Notes: generated by a model from the letters alone, not told the origin. A stretch of 64,000 nt of DNA from VXPQ01 sp965116435 (GCA_965116435.1 OZ220686.1:744001-808000), one strand, 5' to 3'; numbered from the stretch's first letter, positions 34,028 through 43,753 are shown. Translations and numbers: made by a program.

Positions 34028-35398
34028 ACGCCCCTCTTGCGACGCCGCCTCCATCACCTCCCGAATGGCGTCCACCACCAGATACGGCGCCTGCCGATGA
34101 AACCACGTTCCGCTGCGGCGGGTCTGCACATGCCTGCTCCACGAGAACCCTTCGAGCCATTCGTCCCGCAACGCCGCCTTCGCCCGGATCCCGGCTTCGG
34201 TTGCGCCCACCCAGCGCGGGGCTTCCGAAATGTCGAGCGACGTAAACACCGCCACGGGAATATCCGGCAGGCCCTCGGCTTCCGGCAATGCGCCGGTTTC
34301 CATCATCTCCTCGTACAGCGCGAATTCGGCCCGCTCCCCCTCCGACGCAAGGCCGTACAGCCTGTTTCTTCCGGCCATATACCGCTCCGCGGACGCCGCG
34401 TCCAGCGCGGCAAGCCGTTGCATCTCCTGCTCGTGCGTCGGCTCCACCAGCACGAGGCCCCCCACGGCGTCGGGATAGCGCGCGGCGAACGTCCGCGCCA
34501 CCACGGCGCCCAGCCCGTGCGCCGCCAACACGTACGGCGGCTCGACGGAGCGTTGCTCGAGCAGGGCATGGAGTTCCTCCGCCAGCATGGACGAAGTCCT
34601 TTCGGCCTGCCGATCCGCCGGAACGGCGTCCGAATAGCCCAGCCCGGAACGCGAATACGACAAGGCTCGCCCGAACTCCTGCACGTCATAATGCACATAA
34701 TCCCATACGCGCAGGTCTTCGCCCAGATCGGACAGAAACACGACCGGGATGCCCTCGCCTTCGTCCAGCGCATACAGGCCGTAGCCGCCCACGTCTACCT
34801 TGCTTCCGCGCGGTCCCTCGATCATATCGAGGTCGCGGTGCAGGATGCTTCGCTCAAGCCGGGCTATTCGCTTATCCACGCGCTCCCAGGACAAGCGCTC
34901 CACGGAGACGGTCTGGCCGGGGGGCGCAAACGCGGCAGGGCCCATGCTGGCGTTTTCGTCGGTGCAAATGCCCACGAACGCACCGTCGGGTTCGCGTTCC
35001 AGTTCGCAATCTATCCGAAACGCAGGCCACCAGGAAAACGACAGAAAACCCTCCACGATACGCATCGCTTCCACCCGAAATTCGTCACGCAGCAGATGTT
35101 CGATCTGCAGGATGGCTTCCGAAGAATCCCCGAGAGCGGGCAGGTCGATCGTTACGCCGAACGGGGTGCCGCCGGGGTTTTGCATAAATCCGGTCCATAC
35201 GCCCGCTTCCGGCGTGTCTTCGGGCGAAACGGGCGTCTGCGCCCGGGCTTCCTCGACGGCGGACAAGCAAACGCATACGGCGACGCACGCCGCCATCGCA
35301 GCGAAACGCGCCGAAAGGCACGCCCTGCGGAACCGGGAAAACGACAAACGGGATAGTTCGGACAAGAACATGGCTACGGATAACAAAGTGTCTTGCAA
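34025..35398 (-). CDS. Exported alpha/beta-hydrolase-fold protein lacking the catalytic Ser and His
   Basis: It is 457 residues. An export signal lies near residues 35-54 (ends EARAQ), an N-terminal beta-rich domain covers ~66-190 (VWTGFMQNPGGTPFGVTIDL), and an alpha/beta-hydrolase domain covers ~200-450. The nucleophile elbow, normally GxSxG, reads AAHGLGA, with Gly295 in place of Ser. The usual SGH of the catalytic histidine reads SGT (Thr431). The rest of the fold, including the YSRSGLGYS oxyanion-side loop and QAPYLVVDAIREV helix, is intact, so this looks like a conserved-fold pseudoenzyme rather than decay. It lies between the TPR and short TonB genes of module I only. A later start (35296) is possible. 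Confidence 0.78.
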   Translation of the reverse strand: MQDTLLSVAMFLSELSRLSFSRFRRACLSARFAAMAACVAVCVCLSAVEEARAQTPVSPEDTPEAGVWTGFMQNPGGTPFGVTIDLPALGDSSEAILQIEHLLRDEFRVEAMRIVEGFLSFSWWPAFRIDCELEREPDGAFVGICTDENASMGPAAFAPPGQTVSVERLSWERVDKRIARLERSILHRDLDMIEGPRGSKVDVGGYGLYALDEGEGIPVVFLSDLGEDLRVWDYVHYDVQEFGRALSYSRSGLGYSDAVPADRQAERTSSMLAEELHALLEQRSVEPPYVLAAHGLGAVVARTFAARYPDAVGGLVLVEPTHEQEMQRLAALDAASAERYMAGRNRLYGLASEGERAEFALYEEMMETGALPEAEGLPDIPVAVFTSLDISEAPRWVGATEAGIRAKAALRDEWLEGFSWSRHVQTRRSGTWFHRQAPYLVVDAIREVMEAASQEGR

Positions 35399-35433
35399 AT
35401 GGATTACACGAATGGATTACACAAACGGATACG

Positions 35434-36666
35434 TTAGTCTTCGCCCGCCATGCGGGCCAGCTGGTTCAGATAATTTCGGGCCGCGCGGCTGCCCGGATCA
35501 AGCCGAAGCGCCATTTCCCAGGACTGCCGCGCTTCGTCGTGCCGACCGGCATTGCCGTACGCCACGCCCAGATTCAGCCAGGCCTCTACAAACGCCGGAT
35601 CGCGGTCTACGATCATCCCGTATTGCGCGATGGCCGCATCGGCGTCGCCGCTTTCCAGCATCAGCGTCGCCAGGTTTACGTGCAGCCGCAGGTCGTTCGG
35701 GACGATGGCGATGGCGCGCTTGTAGGCGTCCAGCGCCCGATCGTACATGCCCGCCTTGCGGTGCGCATCGCTCAAGCGAAGCCAATTGTTCAGGTCGCTC
35801 GGATTCCGGTTTATGGCGTCGCGCGCCTCGTTTATTTCCTGCTGGATCTGTTGCGCCTCTTCGACCATCCCCAAATGCACTTCCGCCTCGGCCTCCTCGC
35901 CCAGGCGCATCAACGCCTGCCCGAGGTTGTACTGCGCGCCATGGTGCGACGGACGTTCCTCCACGACGGTGCGAAGCTGGACCACCGCCTCCTCCACCTC
36001 GCCCGCGTGCAGCAATTGCGTCCCGAGCACATAGCGGTAATCCACGCTCTCCGGACGAATTTCCGCCGCCCGCCGAGACAAGGCGATGGCCGCCTCGAAA
36101 TCGCCCATTTCCTCGTGAAGCTGGCCCAGCCACATGTGCGCGGTCGTGTTCATGCTGTCTATCGCCAGCGCCTGCTCGTACGACCATTGCGCGCTGTCCG
36201 CCATGCCCAGTTTGGCGTACGTGCGCCCCATTTCCTGATACAGATGCGTATTCGGTTCGATCGCCTCCTCGCGCCGGAACGCGCCGATGGCGTCCCGGAG
36301 GCGTCCCCGGCGAAAATAATTGATGCCGATGTTCATATGCGCCCCGCGATACGCCTCGTCCGCCGCAAGGGCCCTGGCGTACGCAGCATTGGCGGCGTCC
36401 AGCTGGTTCAGGTCCGTGTAGATGCGGCCCCGCAGGAAGTACGTGTCCGCCAGTTCCGGCACAGATTGCTCCACGCTGTCCGTAAGCGCCAGCGCATGCA
36501 CGTAATGGCCCTCGCGCCAGGCCGCCTCGGCCTGCAGCATGAACCGTTGTACGTTCATATCCAGCGAGGCGCGAAGCGCTTCCGTCCGGGTAGGCGGCCC
36601 CGCGCTTTCCTGCGCACACCCTGCAAGCAGGCAGCCGATCGCCGCGATGCAAAACCGTCGTATCAT
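35434..36666 (-). CDS. TPR-repeat lipoprotein (module I)
   Basis: It is a 410-residue lipoprotein with lipobox LLAGC (Cys17) and about ten TPR units (for example AHMNIGINYFRRGRLRDAIGAFRREEAIEP; AHMWLGQLHEEMGDFEAAIALSRRAAEI). It is a paralogue of the two TPR lipoproteins in module II and sits at the same place, after CRTAC1. Likely an envelope scaffold. It precedes the degenerate hydrolase by 35 bases. Confidence 0.85.
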   Translation of the reverse strand: MIRRFCIAAIGCLLAGCAQESAGPPTRTEALRASLDMNVQRFMLQAEAAWREGHYVHALALTDSVEQSVPELADTYFLRGRIYTDLNQLDAANAAYARALAADEAYRGAHMNIGINYFRRGRLRDAIGAFRREEAIEPNTHLYQEMGRTYAKLGMADSAQWSYEQALAIDSMNTTAHMWLGQLHEEMGDFEAAIALSRRAAEIRPESVDYRYVLGTQLLHAGEVEEAVVQLRTVVEERPSHHGAQYNLGQALMRLGEEAEAEVHLGMVEEAQQIQQEINEARDAINRNPSDLNNWLRLSDAHRKAGMYDRALDAYKRAIAIVPNDLRLHVNLATLMLESGDADAAIAQYGMIVDRDPAFVEAWLNLGVAYGNAGRHDEARQSWEMALRLDPGSRAARNYLNQLARMAGED

Positions 36667-36709
36667 GCCGTATTCTTCTGTCTGAACGAAAAAATCGTGT
36701 ACGTCTTCA

Positions 36710-36742
36710 GGATGCTCTGGTTAAATCCGCTGGTGATCAGAG
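36710..36742 (+). repeat. Isolated MITE-end sequence between CRTAC1 and TPR genes
   Basis: GGATGCTCTGGTTAAATCCG then GATCAGAG matches one terminal repeat of the MITE family with no body. It lies between CRTAC1 and TPR in module I, the same place and orientation as the hairpin and copy C at 21411-21673 in module II. Confidence 0.55.
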
Positions 36743-36748
36743 GACCCT

Positions 36749-38521
36749 TCAATCCCGTTCGCCGGAACGCTCCGCGACGGGTTCCGCCGGGCGCAACACG
36801 CCGGATCCTTCGACGAGAACCACCTCTTGCCCGGATTGCACATCCACAAAGCGTTCCGTCAGGCCGCTCGGCCAGTACACTATTAGACTATCTACCTGCC
36901 GCCGTGCTCCCAACCCGAACGCTGCAGGCAAGGCGGACTGCGACAGAAAACTCGAACCTGACCGGATCCGCCGCTCCATGCGCAAGCCGCCAACCACCGC
37001 CTCGATCCAGGCGCCCAGCGCGCTGCGGTTGCTCTCGCGCCCTTCGAGCCGGACATGCAGCCATTCCGCACCGTCCAGATCGTTGCGCCACAAGTGCGCC
37101 GGACCGGCATTTTCCAGCAACAATATATCGAGGTCGCCATCCCGGTCGTAGTCGGCGTACGCAGCGCCGCGGGCCACGAGGGGCCGGGCCAGTACGCCGG
37201 TGGCCGAAAGCGTCTCGTCGAACACGCCGTCGCCCCGATTCAGAAAAAGCTGCGCCGGCTGCGCAAACGTCGCCCCCTCCAGAATCTCGGCGATATGCTC
37301 CTGCACATGGCCGTTGGCCAGAAAAAGGTCCAGGTCGCCGTCCAGGTCCGCATCGAAAAGAAACAGCCCGAACGTCAAGGTGCCCATCGTGGAAAAACCA
37401 ATGCGGGAAACGGTCGCCCGATCCGTAAAATAGCCGTTCGGAGCGTACCGAAAAACGCTCACCGTTTCCTGGGTGAAATTCCCTACGAAAATGGTCGTTT
37501 GCCCGGCGCTGTCCACGATGCCCGCATCCACCCCCATGCCGGCCCGGGCCTGTCCGTGCAGATCGTACGCCACCCCGCTCCGCACGCCCCCCTCGCTGAA
37601 CGTACCGTCCCCCCGATTTACGAACAACAGGTTCCGCTCCGTATCGTTCGCCACGTACACATCGGAATAGCCGTCGCCGGTTACGTCCAGTTCCGTGACG
37701 CCGAGCGTTTTGTCCAGGGCCGGATCGATCGCGCCCGCAAAACCGGCCTCCTCCGTCGCATCCGCAAAAGAGCCGTCTCCCTCATTGCGATAAAATACGC
37801 TGGCGACCCCCTCATAATTTTGCGGGGTGCAGTAGGCCTTCGCCCCCTTGTGCAAACAGGGAATGTCCGTCTCGGGGGTCCAGAATACGTAATTGCCCAC
37901 GAACAAATCCACCCAGCCGTCCCGGTCCGCGTCGAAGAAGGCGGCAGACGTGCTCCAGTGCGCCTCGTCCGCAAGCCCCGCCTCCTTGCCCGTCTCTTCA
38001 AAATACCCACCCTCGTTCCGAAAGAGCAAGTTCTCGTGCAGGGTGGTCAGGAAAAAATCCGTGTCCCCGTCGTTGTCGTAATCGGCGGCGGCCACGCCAA
38101 ATCCGTACGCCTCCAGTCCGCGAAGCCCTGCCGCGTCGGAAACATCTTCGAACGTCCCGTCCCCAAGATTGCGGTACAGCCGCAACGCTTCGACCGGCTC
38201 GTCGGAAACATGCGCCCACCGCCCGCCGCCCACCAGCAGGATATCCTGCCACCCATCCCCGTCGTAATCCAGAAACGCCCCGCCGGGCCCTACCGTCTCC
38301 GGCATCCATTTCTGGCCGAAACTCCCGTTTTCATGCCGATACGCGCCCAAACCCGCTTCCTCGGTCACATCCGTGAATACCGGGACGCCCGGCGAAGACC
38401 CGGACGCGCCGTCCTCTCCGCCTGCGCACCCGATCGCCAGGCTGGCGCCACAAGCCGCGGCCATCATGCCACGCACGAAGCCCTGCGGTCCGCGCACCCG
38501 CCATCGAAACGCCTGCGTCAT
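36749..38521 (-). CDS. CRTAC1-family lipoprotein with FG-GAP repeats and ASPIC/UnbV domain (module I, second copy)
   Basis: It is a 590-residue lipoprotein with lipobox LAIGC (Cys32). The FG-GAP loops are visible (DYDGDGWQD, DYDNDGDTD, DADRDGWVD, DVTGDGYSD, DADLDGDLD, DYDRDGDLD). The C-terminal ASPIC/UnbV domain carries SALGAWIEAVVGG and RSGSSFLSQS. The ATG at 38521 overlaps the stop of the preceding paralogue (ATGA), so the two were made by tandem duplication and remain coupled. The upstream open frame is a shadow of that paralogue. Confidence 0.86.
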   Translation of the reverse strand: MTQAFRWRVRGPQGFVRGMMAAACGASLAIGCAGGEDGASGSSPGVPVFTDVTEEAGLGAYRHENGSFGQKWMPETVGPGGAFLDYDGDGWQDILLVGGGRWAHVSDEPVEALRLYRNLGDGTFEDVSDAAGLRGLEAYGFGVAAADYDNDGDTDFFLTTLHENLLFRNEGGYFEETGKEAGLADEAHWSTSAAFFDADRDGWVDLFVGNYVFWTPETDIPCLHKGAKAYCTPQNYEGVASVFYRNEGDGSFADATEEAGFAGAIDPALDKTLGVTELDVTGDGYSDVYVANDTERNLLFVNRGDGTFSEGGVRSGVAYDLHGQARAGMGVDAGIVDSAGQTTIFVGNFTQETVSVFRYAPNGYFTDRATVSRIGFSTMGTLTFGLFLFDADLDGDLDLFLANGHVQEHIAEILEGATFAQPAQLFLNRGDGVFDETLSATGVLARPLVARGAAYADYDRDGDLDILLLENAGPAHLWRNDLDGAEWLHVRLEGRESNRSALGAWIEAVVGGLRMERRIRSGSSFLSQSALPAAFGLGARRQVDSLIVYWPSGLTERFVDVQSGQEVVLVEGSGVLRPAEPVAERSGERD

Positions 38522-40305
38522 GAATCGGCCCGGACAGATTGCAGATCCCCCGACCCCTCGACAAGCAGCACGTCCCGGCCGCCCGCCACCTCCCCGAACC
38601 GCTCGACCAGGCCGCTGGGCCAGTACACCGTCAGGGAATCGACCGCCTCCCGACGCCCCAAGCCAAACGCCGCCACCGGCTCCGACTGCGAAAGATAACT
38701 GGACCCCGTCCGGATGCGCCGCTCCATGACCAGGTCGCCCAGCCGCGCCGTAACGCGGGCGCCCAGGCCGTCCCGATTGCTCGTCCGGCCCTGCACATGG
38801 ACGCGCAGATACCGTCCGGGCGCCGTGTCGTTGCGCCAGAGATGCACCGGCCCCCCGTTCTCCGTAACGAGCATGTCCTGGTCGCCGTCCCGGTCGTAAT
38901 CCGCATACGCGGCCCCGCGGCCCACCAGCAAGTTCGTCCATACGCCCTCCCCCGGCGTAAATTCGTCGAACGCCCCGTTCCCCCGATTCAGGAAAAGCTG
39001 GGCGGGCTGCCGGTAGCGAATGCGGTCGTTCTCCCCCGTCCGGTCCGGGTGCACATGCCCATTGGCCACAAACAGATCCAGGTCCGTATCCATATCCACA
39101 TCCACCAAAAAGAGCCCGAACGTAAGAGACAGCAACCCCGGGAAGCCAATGCGCGACAGCGCGGCGCGGCCCGTAAACGATTCCCCCCCTTCGTGGCGGT
39201 ACACCCCGATCATTTCCCCGGCAAAATTGCCGACGTACAGCGAATAGCGGCCCGTACTATCCGTAATTCCGGCGTCAATCCCCATACCTGCGCGCGCTTC
39301 CCCGTGTTCGCTGAACGCAAAACCGCTCGGCACGCCAATATCGGTGAACGTGCCGTCCGCATTGTTGCGGAAAAGCAAATCGCCCTCGCCGTCGTTCGCC
39401 ACGGCCAGGTCGGGCCACCCGTCGAAATTGAAATCCAGTTCCGCCACCCCCAGCGACTTGCCCAGCGTAGGCATGAAGCCCGCCGCTTCCGTGCGGTCCG
39501 CAAACGTACCGTCCCCCTCGTTTACGTAGTACCGGCTCTGCACCCCGGCGTACACAGCGGGATGGCAATACAGCTTGACCGTGCTCCCCGACGGACAAAA
39601 AATGTCCGTTTCCGGCGTCCAGTCTACATAGTTCGCCACATACAGGTCGGCGTCCCCGTCCCGGTCCGCATCGAAGAACAGGGCCGAACTGCTCCAGATA
39701 TCGTTTCCGGCCAGGCCCGCCTCGCGCGTAGCCTCCACGAACCGCCCCCCCTCGTTGCGAAAGAAGAAATTCTCCTCCAGACAGGTAACGTACAGGTCCG
39801 GATCCCCGTCGTTGTCGTAATCGGCGGCGGCCATCCCGATGGTATATCCGTCCACATCCGCCAGACCCGCCTCCGCCGTGACCTCCGCAAACGTACCGTC
39901 TCCGTTATTCCGGTACAGAAACAAGGCCTGCACCGGCGTTTGGGGGTCCCAGTTCCCTCCGCCCAGCAGCAAAATGTCGATCCATCCGTCGCCGTCGTAA
40001 TCGAAAAATCCTCCCCCGGATCCCATTTGTTCGGGGTACCACTTATCCCCGGCGACGCCGTTGACATGCCTGAATGTTCCCAGGCCGGCCTCTTCTGCCG
40101 CATTCCTAAAAACAGGAAACCGGACGCCCTCCTCGTCTGTCCCCCGCGAGCCGGAAAGCGCACAAGCGCTTAGCGAACCCGCAAGGCACCAGACCAGGAC
40201 AGCGCCCAGCCAACCTGTAGAACAGAAACCCGGAGCCGGATCAGAAGGTGAGGTTAACAGCGAAACGCTGCACCGCGTCGAAAACACCGAAATCCGTGTA
40301 GGCAT
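38518..40305 (-). CDS. CRTAC1-family lipoprotein with FG-GAP repeats and ASPIC/UnbV domain (module I, first copy)
   Basis: It has about 595 residues, with a lipobox-like GSLSAC ~50 residues in. FG-GAP loops (DYDGDGWID, DYDNDGDPD, DADRDGDAD, DVDMDTDLD, DYDRDGDQD) and an ASPIC/UnbV C-terminus (RDGLGARVTARLGD, RTGSSYLSQSE) follow. The start is uncertain: in-frame ATGs at 40335 and 40305 lie 65-95 bases inside the PorV-like gene. Any start after the PorV stop would need a non-ATG codon and leave little signal peptide n-region. The overlap implies coupling with the barrel gene. Confidence 0.82.
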   Translation of the reverse strand: MPTRISVFSTRCSVSLLTSPSDPAPGFCSTGWLGAVLVWCLAGSLSACALSGSRGTDEEGVRFPVFRNAAEEAGLGTFRHVNGVAGDKWYPEQMGSGGGFFDYDGDGWIDILLLGGGNWDPQTPVQALFLYRNNGDGTFAEVTAEAGLADVDGYTIGMAAADYDNDGDPDLYVTCLEENFFFRNEGGRFVEATREAGLAGNDIWSSSALFFDADRDGDADLYVANYVDWTPETDIFCPSGSTVKLYCHPAVYAGVQSRYYVNEGDGTFADRTEAAGFMPTLGKSLGVAELDFNFDGWPDLAVANDGEGDLLFRNNADGTFTDIGVPSGFAFSEHGEARAGMGIDAGITDSTGRYSLYVGNFAGEMIGVYRHEGGESFTGRAALSRIGFPGLLSLTFGLFLVDVDMDTDLDLFVANGHVHPDRTGENDRIRYRQPAQLFLNRGNGAFDEFTPGEGVWTNLLVGRGAAYADYDRDGDQDMLVTENGGPVHLWRNDTAPGRYLRVHVQGRTSNRDGLGARVTARLGDLVMERRIRTGSSYLSQSEPVAAFGLGRREAVDSLTVYWPSGLVERFGEVAGGRDVLLVEGSGDLQSVRADS

Positions 40306-41335
40306 AATCCACGCCGAAGCCAATACCCGAAGCATCGTATTTCAAACCGGCCCCAAGGCTGAACCCTTCTTCATGATCGTCGCCCACAAACGCACGTCCC
40401 AAACCGCCCCGCAGGGAAAATATGTTCATGACCGTATACTCGCCGCCGAGTTTCACATGCTCCGCAAAGTCGCGCGGACGCTGCGCATCCACGGAAACGA
40501 GGAAGGAATGCATGTTCGGGTCCAGGGTAGTGAGGTCAATCACGTCCATGGAAACGCCGAGTTGGAACGTCAGGGGAATTTCGAAACGTTCCCGCTCGTA
40601 CACCAGCTCGCGCGAGAAATTCCGGGTGCTCATCGCAATGGTGAGGCTCTCGAAGCCGGTGTCGTACAGGATGCCGAAATCGACCGCAAGGGTGTTCAGC
40701 GCATAATCCTCGAACGTAGCGTTCGTGCCGTCGTCCAGGGCAACCGGGGCGTCGTCTGCACGCGCTTTGGCGAACGAACCAATGTCCTGCTGCGTGTACT
40801 TGATGTGGGCGCCCACAGAAAAACGATCCGTGAAGGACCGGGCGTACCCTACGCCGACGGCCAGCGCGGTCGGACTATATTCGCCGGTGTCAATGTACCC
40901 GTCTTCGTTTTCCGCGCGAACGGTTCCAAAAAACTCGCCGCCGTAGTCCACATTCATGAACGAGAGGCCCACCACGCCGTAATTTCCGCCGCCCGGGCGG
41001 TACGCTACGCTTGCGGCGTTGTACTGGATGTCCACGATGTAGTTCATGATGCCGAAGCCCGCGCTGAAACTACCGTCCATACGCGCCATGGAGGCGGGAT
41101 TGTAGAACATCGCGGACGACGCAGCGGCTCCGGAGGACGTCACGGCGCCGCCCATAGCAGCTGAACGCGCATCGACGGTCTCCGCAAGGAACTTGAAGCC
41201 GGTTTGGCCGCGCTTGGCGGTTTCCACCTCGTCGTCTGGACCGGCAATGCCCGTCTGGGCGAATGCGGAAGGGGTCGTAAGTAACCCGATGGCTACGAGG
41301 AGGCATGTGGTAGCAATACTCCTTTTCATAATCAA
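40241..41335 (-). CDS. PorV/PorQ family outer-membrane barrel protein (module I)
   Basis: It is a 364-residue barrel with a signal peptide to AFAQ near residue 27. The family block is TGFKFLAETVDARSAAMGGA then SSAMFYNPASMARMDG, with alternating strands and terminal Phe (FAVNLTF). Close in sequence and position to the module II protein at 23774. Predicted role: receiving or anchoring the secreted protein encoded just upstream, by analogy with PorV in T9SS. Confidence 0.85.
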   Translation of the reverse strand: MIMKRSIATTCLLVAIGLLTTPSAFAQTGIAGPDDEVETAKRGQTGFKFLAETVDARSAAMGGAVTSSGAAASSAMFYNPASMARMDGSFSAGFGIMNYIVDIQYNAASVAYRPGGGNYGVVGLSFMNVDYGGEFFGTVRAENEDGYIDTGEYSPTALAVGVGYARSFTDRFSVGAHIKYTQQDIGSFAKARADDAPVALDDGTNATFEDYALNTLAVDFGILYDTGFESLTIAMSTRNFSRELVYERERFEIPLTFQLGVSMDVIDLTTLDPNMHSFLVSVDAQRPRDFAEHVKLGGEYTVMNIFSLRGGLGRAFVGDDHEEGFSLGAGLKYDASGIGFGVDYAYTDFGVFDAVQRFAVNLTF

Positions 41336-41416
41336 GCCTGATTGGATGTCAATAAGGGATTTCGTGTGTAGAGGTCCCGGGGGCGAGCCGGCAAACGACC
41401 CGCCCCCGGACCCGGG

Positions 41417-43753
41417 TTACCGAATGACGGTGAATTTCCGGAATACGCGTTCGCCTTGCGGCGTCTCGACTACCGCGATATAAATACCGCTCACAAGCAA
41501 CTGCCGCGCACGGGTCGTGAGATTCCATTTCTCGTCGCCGCTTCCGTCATTGTGCTCAATGGTCTCAATGAGTTCGCCGATCTCCGAGTAAATCTTGATC
41601 GTGCATTCGCCCGGAATGTTGAAGAAAGCCACTTCGTCTTCCTTCGTGAAACGAATGGACTGATCGGAACCAAGGTTGACCGGGTTCGGCACCACGCGCA
41701 CGTCCTCAATCGTCCCGGTAGCCCCAAACGGCGGACGCTTCAGGTTCGTGGGCTGGTAGGTCTGCGTAAAGTACCGGCTGCTGCGCAACCGTACGCCGCC
41801 GCCCGGAACGCCCGTAAGGCCGCTCGGATCGTTCGGAAGCTCATCGCCAACCGCAGCGATATAGTAGTAGTAGTCCGTACCGCGCACGGCCGATTCGTCG
41901 TTGAACGCCGTCGCGCCGGCGTCCAGCATGGGCCCTTCGCAATCGGGACGCGCGCCGCGCAAACATTGGTACGGCATCTCGTCTTCCGCTCGGCGCAGTC
42001 GGCCCATGTTCGCGCTATCGTCCATGCTGTTGATCGCGCCCATCAAATTATCCGCTTCGCGGACATAGTCGTACGCCGGGCTCCACCACACATTCCGATC
42101 CGTGCGGTACACTTCCCATCCAACGCGATTGGGTCCGCCCGACGGGGGCTCCCAGGCCAGCTCGATCTGGCCTGGCTTGCCGGTCACCGAAAATTCCTTC
42201 GGCGGCAAAGGCGGCTGCGCGACAGGGTACGACGTAAGGTCGTTCGACGCTTCATAGACGGCCCTCGCCGTCACGAAATTCTTGAAGAGCGAATCCCGCG
42301 CCGTCAGCACCCACTGGTTCTTCGTCATGGCTTCCAGGCCCAGATCGTACGCATCGTGGAAACTGTACGGCACATCGTCCTTGATCACTCCGTCGCCGTT
42401 GGCGTCGTAGCGAATGATGTGATCCCGGTCCCGGCCTGCCAATTTGAACTCCCTGCCAATCGCAAGCGTCGCATCGAAATCCAGACCGCCCACCGAACGT
42501 GCTAATACGATGCGCACTTCGTCGCCAAATGCCATTTGATAGGGACCGTAGGCTACCGTAGCGGCATGACCGCCCTGGCGACCCTGACTCGGATTATTCG
42601 AGGGTTCCCAGAAATTCCCGTCGGATTCGATGCGATCCGCCCACATGGGGCACATGCGCGTACGAGACACCTCCGATGAGCATCCGGGCGGCGCTGGCGT
42701 GTGATCTTCGCGCGTCAGGATACCGTCCTCGTAATACTCAAGGTGCGCAGCGCCCGCCGCCGTCAATTTCTCGTCCTGGTCCATGAAGCCGATCGTGTGC
42801 GGCTGCATCGTGCGGTCAAAGGTGGGGTCGCTTACCGAATTCGGCGCGTACAGGGGCATTTCTCCATCGAAGTACGCCCCGCCAAGACGGCCCACGGTAT
42901 CCCCCGCGGCCTGAGCCCAGTGCGCTTCAAGAATAGGCGCCCCAAGGTTATCCCAGTTGCTCGCGGAATAATCCGGCTCGTAGCCCTTCCACAGATAATA
43001 GGCCGTAATGTCGAGGGGGTAATCGGCATGGCCGTCGCCCACGGCGTCCACCATACTGTACTTGCCCCATACCTGGCCGCCGTCGCCGACCCATGCGCCC
43101 GTATCCGTACCGCGCCAACGATGAATCCAGTAGAAGTACGTATCCTCCAACGACTGATCCGGCAACTCGATTTCGGGATCGTCGTCGGTATTGCCCGTGT
43201 TCGTAAAGACGTACTCGACGATATGGTATTCGTCATGGAACGGGTTGCTCCAGGCGTAGGCGCGTTTACGCACGGTAACGCCGATATTCATGTTCCAGAC
43301 GGACTCCTGAACCCGGTCGGCAGGCAAGTTCGGATCGACCTCGGTGACTAACGCCACGCGATCGAACGAAGCGACGCCGTCTACCTCTACCACCGAATCC
43401 TCCCATTTGGAAATCAGCTTATCCTCCACGGGAAAGGCGAAATCGACGCCGGGGTCCCGAGGACCGATGCGCGAGGTGTAGTACGGATACGCCTGACCGT
43501 TCGGATCCGTCCAGTTCTTGGCGCCAATCCAGAAAGCCCCGGAGCGCTCATGGGTTGAGTTCCTGTGAATAGCGGGATACGCCATCAGGTTCGACGTTTC
43601 GTTCTTGACGCCGACCTGGGGATACCCATCCTGGTAGTCCCCGATGTCGAGCCAAGTAACGGTAAACTGGGCCGCGGCCGGGGCGACGCCCGAAAGGCCT
43701 AACGCGAACGCAAGGACCGCACCCGCAAGAAGCTTGTAGCTGGCTTTGATCAT
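41417..43753 (-). CDS. Large secreted protein with T9SS-like C-terminal sorting domain (module I)
   Basis: It is a 778-residue exported protein with a signal peptide to about residue 28 (APAAAQ). The middle region shares landmarks with the module II paralogue (GAFWIGAKNWTDPNG; HDEYHIVEYVFTNTGNTDDD). An FN3-like stretch lies near 530-630. The last ~90 residues resemble a type A T9SS signal: VRVVPNPVNLG, GDEKWNLTTRARQ, SGIYIAVVET and a final RKFTVIR. Secreted, probably surface-attached; biochemical role unknown. Confidence 0.8.
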   Translation of the reverse strand: MIKASYKLLAGAVLAFALGLSGVAPAAAQFTVTWLDIGDYQDGYPQVGVKNETSNLMAYPAIHRNSTHERSGAFWIGAKNWTDPNGQAYPYYTSRIGPRDPGVDFAFPVEDKLISKWEDSVVEVDGVASFDRVALVTEVDPNLPADRVQESVWNMNIGVTVRKRAYAWSNPFHDEYHIVEYVFTNTGNTDDDPEIELPDQSLEDTYFYWIHRWRGTDTGAWVGDGGQVWGKYSMVDAVGDGHADYPLDITAYYLWKGYEPDYSASNWDNLGAPILEAHWAQAAGDTVGRLGGAYFDGEMPLYAPNSVSDPTFDRTMQPHTIGFMDQDEKLTAAGAAHLEYYEDGILTREDHTPAPPGCSSEVSRTRMCPMWADRIESDGNFWEPSNNPSQGRQGGHAATVAYGPYQMAFGDEVRIVLARSVGGLDFDATLAIGREFKLAGRDRDHIIRYDANGDGVIKDDVPYSFHDAYDLGLEAMTKNQWVLTARDSLFKNFVTARAVYEASNDLTSYPVAQPPLPPKEFSVTGKPGQIELAWEPPSGGPNRVGWEVYRTDRNVWWSPAYDYVREADNLMGAINSMDDSANMGRLRRAEDEMPYQCLRGARPDCEGPMLDAGATAFNDESAVRGTDYYYYIAAVGDELPNDPSGLTGVPGGGVRLRSSRYFTQTYQPTNLKRPPFGATGTIEDVRVVPNPVNLGSDQSIRFTKEDEVAFFNIPGECTIKIYSEIGELIETIEHNDGSGDEKWNLTTRARQLLVSGIYIAVVETPQGERVFRKFTVIR

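Noticed and set aside
36749..38941. Long form of the second CRTAC1 gene starting at 38941
   Set aside because: The first 140 codons are out-of-frame reading of the preceding CRTAC1 gene. The lipoprotein signal starts at 38521 with an ATGA overlap.
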